Assembly: GCA_001818435.1 (NCBI GenBank)
Contig: MHKO01000049.1
Location: forward strand, 1 to 13,255
Reading direction: 5' to 3'
Length of the DNA stretch: 13,255 nucleotides
Origin: Candidatus Komeilibacteria bacterium RIFCSPLOWO2_02_FULL_48_11
GTDB lineage: Bacteria; Patescibacteriota; Patescibacteriia; UBA2169
The position numbers and the translations under genes were made by a program. The stretch's first letter is position 1, and each line of letters opens with the position of its first letter. The notes below the pieces were generated by a model. The model ran no database searches, was not told the origin of the DNA, and saw only the letters and a program-made list of their open reading frames with translations. Below are positions 12,460 through 13,255 of this stretch, piece by piece.

Positions 12460-13255
12460 ATGGATAAATTAAATCAATTCATTGTTGACTTCATAGAACA
12501 TCTCGAAATCGAAAAAGGCCGCAGCGAGGCCACACTCCGGAACTATGATTTTTATTTGCGCCGTTTCGCGGGCTGGGCCAAAAATCCAAAGCCCGAGAAA
12601 ATCAATGGCGAGCTAGTTCGCAAATACCGTTTGTACTTAAATCGCTACTCTGATCCGCGCTCCGGCCAACAACTGTCTGCTAAAACACAAAATTACCATT
12701 TGATAGCTTTGCGCTCTTTTTTGAAATACCTAGCCAAGCGCGATATTGCTTCGCTCGCGCCAGAGAAAATTGAACTGGCCCGCGAGCCAATGCGCGAAGT
12801 TGATTTTTTGGAAAGCGACGATCTGGAACGCTTGCTTGAAGCTCCGCTCAAGACACCTGGCAATGAACTAACCAAACTGCGCGACCAGGCCATTCTGGAA
12901 ACCCTGTTCTCAACCGGCTTGCGCGTTGGGGAACTGACTAAACTCAAACGCGAGAATATTAATTTAAAACGGGATGAATTTACCATTCGCGGCAAAGGCG
13001 GAAAACTGCGCGTGGTTTTTCTTTCTGATACCGCCAAAGCGGCCATTAAAAATTATCTTGATAAAAGGCAAGATGTTGAGCCGGCTTTATTCGTGCCTCA
13101 TGATCCCGCCAGAGGCGGGCGAGCGGGCCAAGAACAAAAACAAATTGGACTTACTCCGCGGTCGATCCAGCGATTGGTGAGTAAATACGCCCGGACCGCG
13201 GGACTGACCAAAGAAATCACTCCCCATACTTTACGCCACTCTTTTGCCACTGATC
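12460..13255 (+). CDS. xerC: XerC/XerD-family tyrosine recombinase (partial, runs off the window)
   Basis: Xer recombinases resolve chromosome dimers at dif, and relatives integrate mobile elements. The 265 visible residues cover an N-terminal SAM-like core-binding domain (about 1-95: FIVDFIEHLEIEKGRSEATLRNY, then LIALRSFLKYLAKR at 81-94) and most of the catalytic domain. Catalytic landmarks are the Arg in STGLRVGEL (Arg155), the Lys in the GKGGKLR turn (179-182), and HTLRHSFAT (256-264) with His256 and Arg259. The final His/Trp and the nucleophilic Tyr lie beyond the window. The sequence is closest in style to housekeeping XerC/D, but C and D cannot be told apart here. A palindrome-encoded insertion (about residues 215-222) interrupts the catalytic domain. 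No clear ribosome-binding site precedes the ATG; the open frame extends to the window edge. Confidence 0.9.
   Translation, partial: MDKLNQFIVDFIEHLEIEKGRSEATLRNYDFYLRRFAGWAKNPKPEKINGELVRKYRLYLNRYSDPRSGQQLSAKTQNYHLIALRSFLKYLAKRDIASLAPEKIELAREPMREVDFLESDDLERLLEAPLKTPGNELTKLRDQAILETLFSTGLRVGELTKLKRENINLKRDEFTIRGKGGKLRVVFLSDTAKAAIKNYLDKRQDVEPALFVPHDPARGGRAGQEQKQIGLTPRSIQRLVSKYARTAGLTKEITPHTLRHSFATD
13105..13119. repeat. Short GC palindrome inside the xer coding sequence
   Basis: CCCGCC-AGA-GGCGGG is a perfect 6-base-pair inverted repeat that adds Asp-Pro-Ala-Arg-Gly-Gly-type residues between a beta strand (ALFVPH) and the LTPRSIQRLV helix of the recombinase. It resembles REP-like dispersed repeats that have entered a surface loop in frame. 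Confidence 0.55.

Noticed and set aside
1..13255. CRISPR array or tRNA gene
   Set aside because: No regularly spaced direct repeats and no cloverleaf with a GTTCGA-type loop were noticed on either strand.

Overview
The window looks like a chromosomal contig from an uncultured bacterium with a small genome, most likely in the Candidate Phyla Radiation (Patescibacteria). This rests on style rather than a marker gene. The DksA/TraR-like protein has no cysteines, there is a lineage-type single-pass membrane protein and a secreted fibronectin-III protein of unknown role, several genes seem to start with almost no 5' leader, and short dispersed palindromes sit in and between genes. All genes end in ordinary stops, including TGA for lspA, the membrane protein and the FnIII protein, so the standard bacterial code applies.

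Layout. Bases 1-3058 (minus strand): a dispersed palindromic repeat overlaps the end of lspA. Then come lspA and a dksA/traR-family gene one base apart, a ~510-base non-coding stretch with a strong promoter and many hairpins (candidate structured RNA), and a 548-residue membrane protein. Bases 3091-5972 (minus): a strong terminator, pnp with a long leader hairpin, and a NYN-domain nuclease. Bases 6012-10158 (plus): a promoter back-to-back with that of the NYN gene reads into a truncated dCTP deaminase, a large SF2 helicase with an unusual C-terminus, and a decayed reading frame ending at a terminator. Bases 10166-12298 (minus): a secreted FnIII protein, a two-way terminator, and rpsO with its promoter and leader hairpin. 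Bases 12326-13255: a large imperfect inverted repeat, then a XerC/D-type tyrosine recombinase on the plus strand that runs off the window and carries a palindrome insertion.

Function. The backbone is housekeeping: lipoprotein maturation (LspA), transcription modulation (DksA-like), RNA decay (PNPase, possibly with the NYN nuclease), ribosome assembly (S15) and chromosome dimer resolution or integration (Xer). rpsO and pnp are adjacent in many bacteria. Here they lie about 6.5 kb apart, with a plus-strand block bearing a truncated gene at one end and a broken gene at the other. I read that block (about 6209-10160) as an acquired or rearranged segment whose only intact gene is the helicase.

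The best leads for undescribed biology are the candidate ~430-nt RNA at 949-1380, the helicase with two apparent winged-helix modules, a helical region and a C-terminal OB-like region, and the broken gene next to it. No CRISPR array, tRNA, rRNA or complete insertion sequence was seen.
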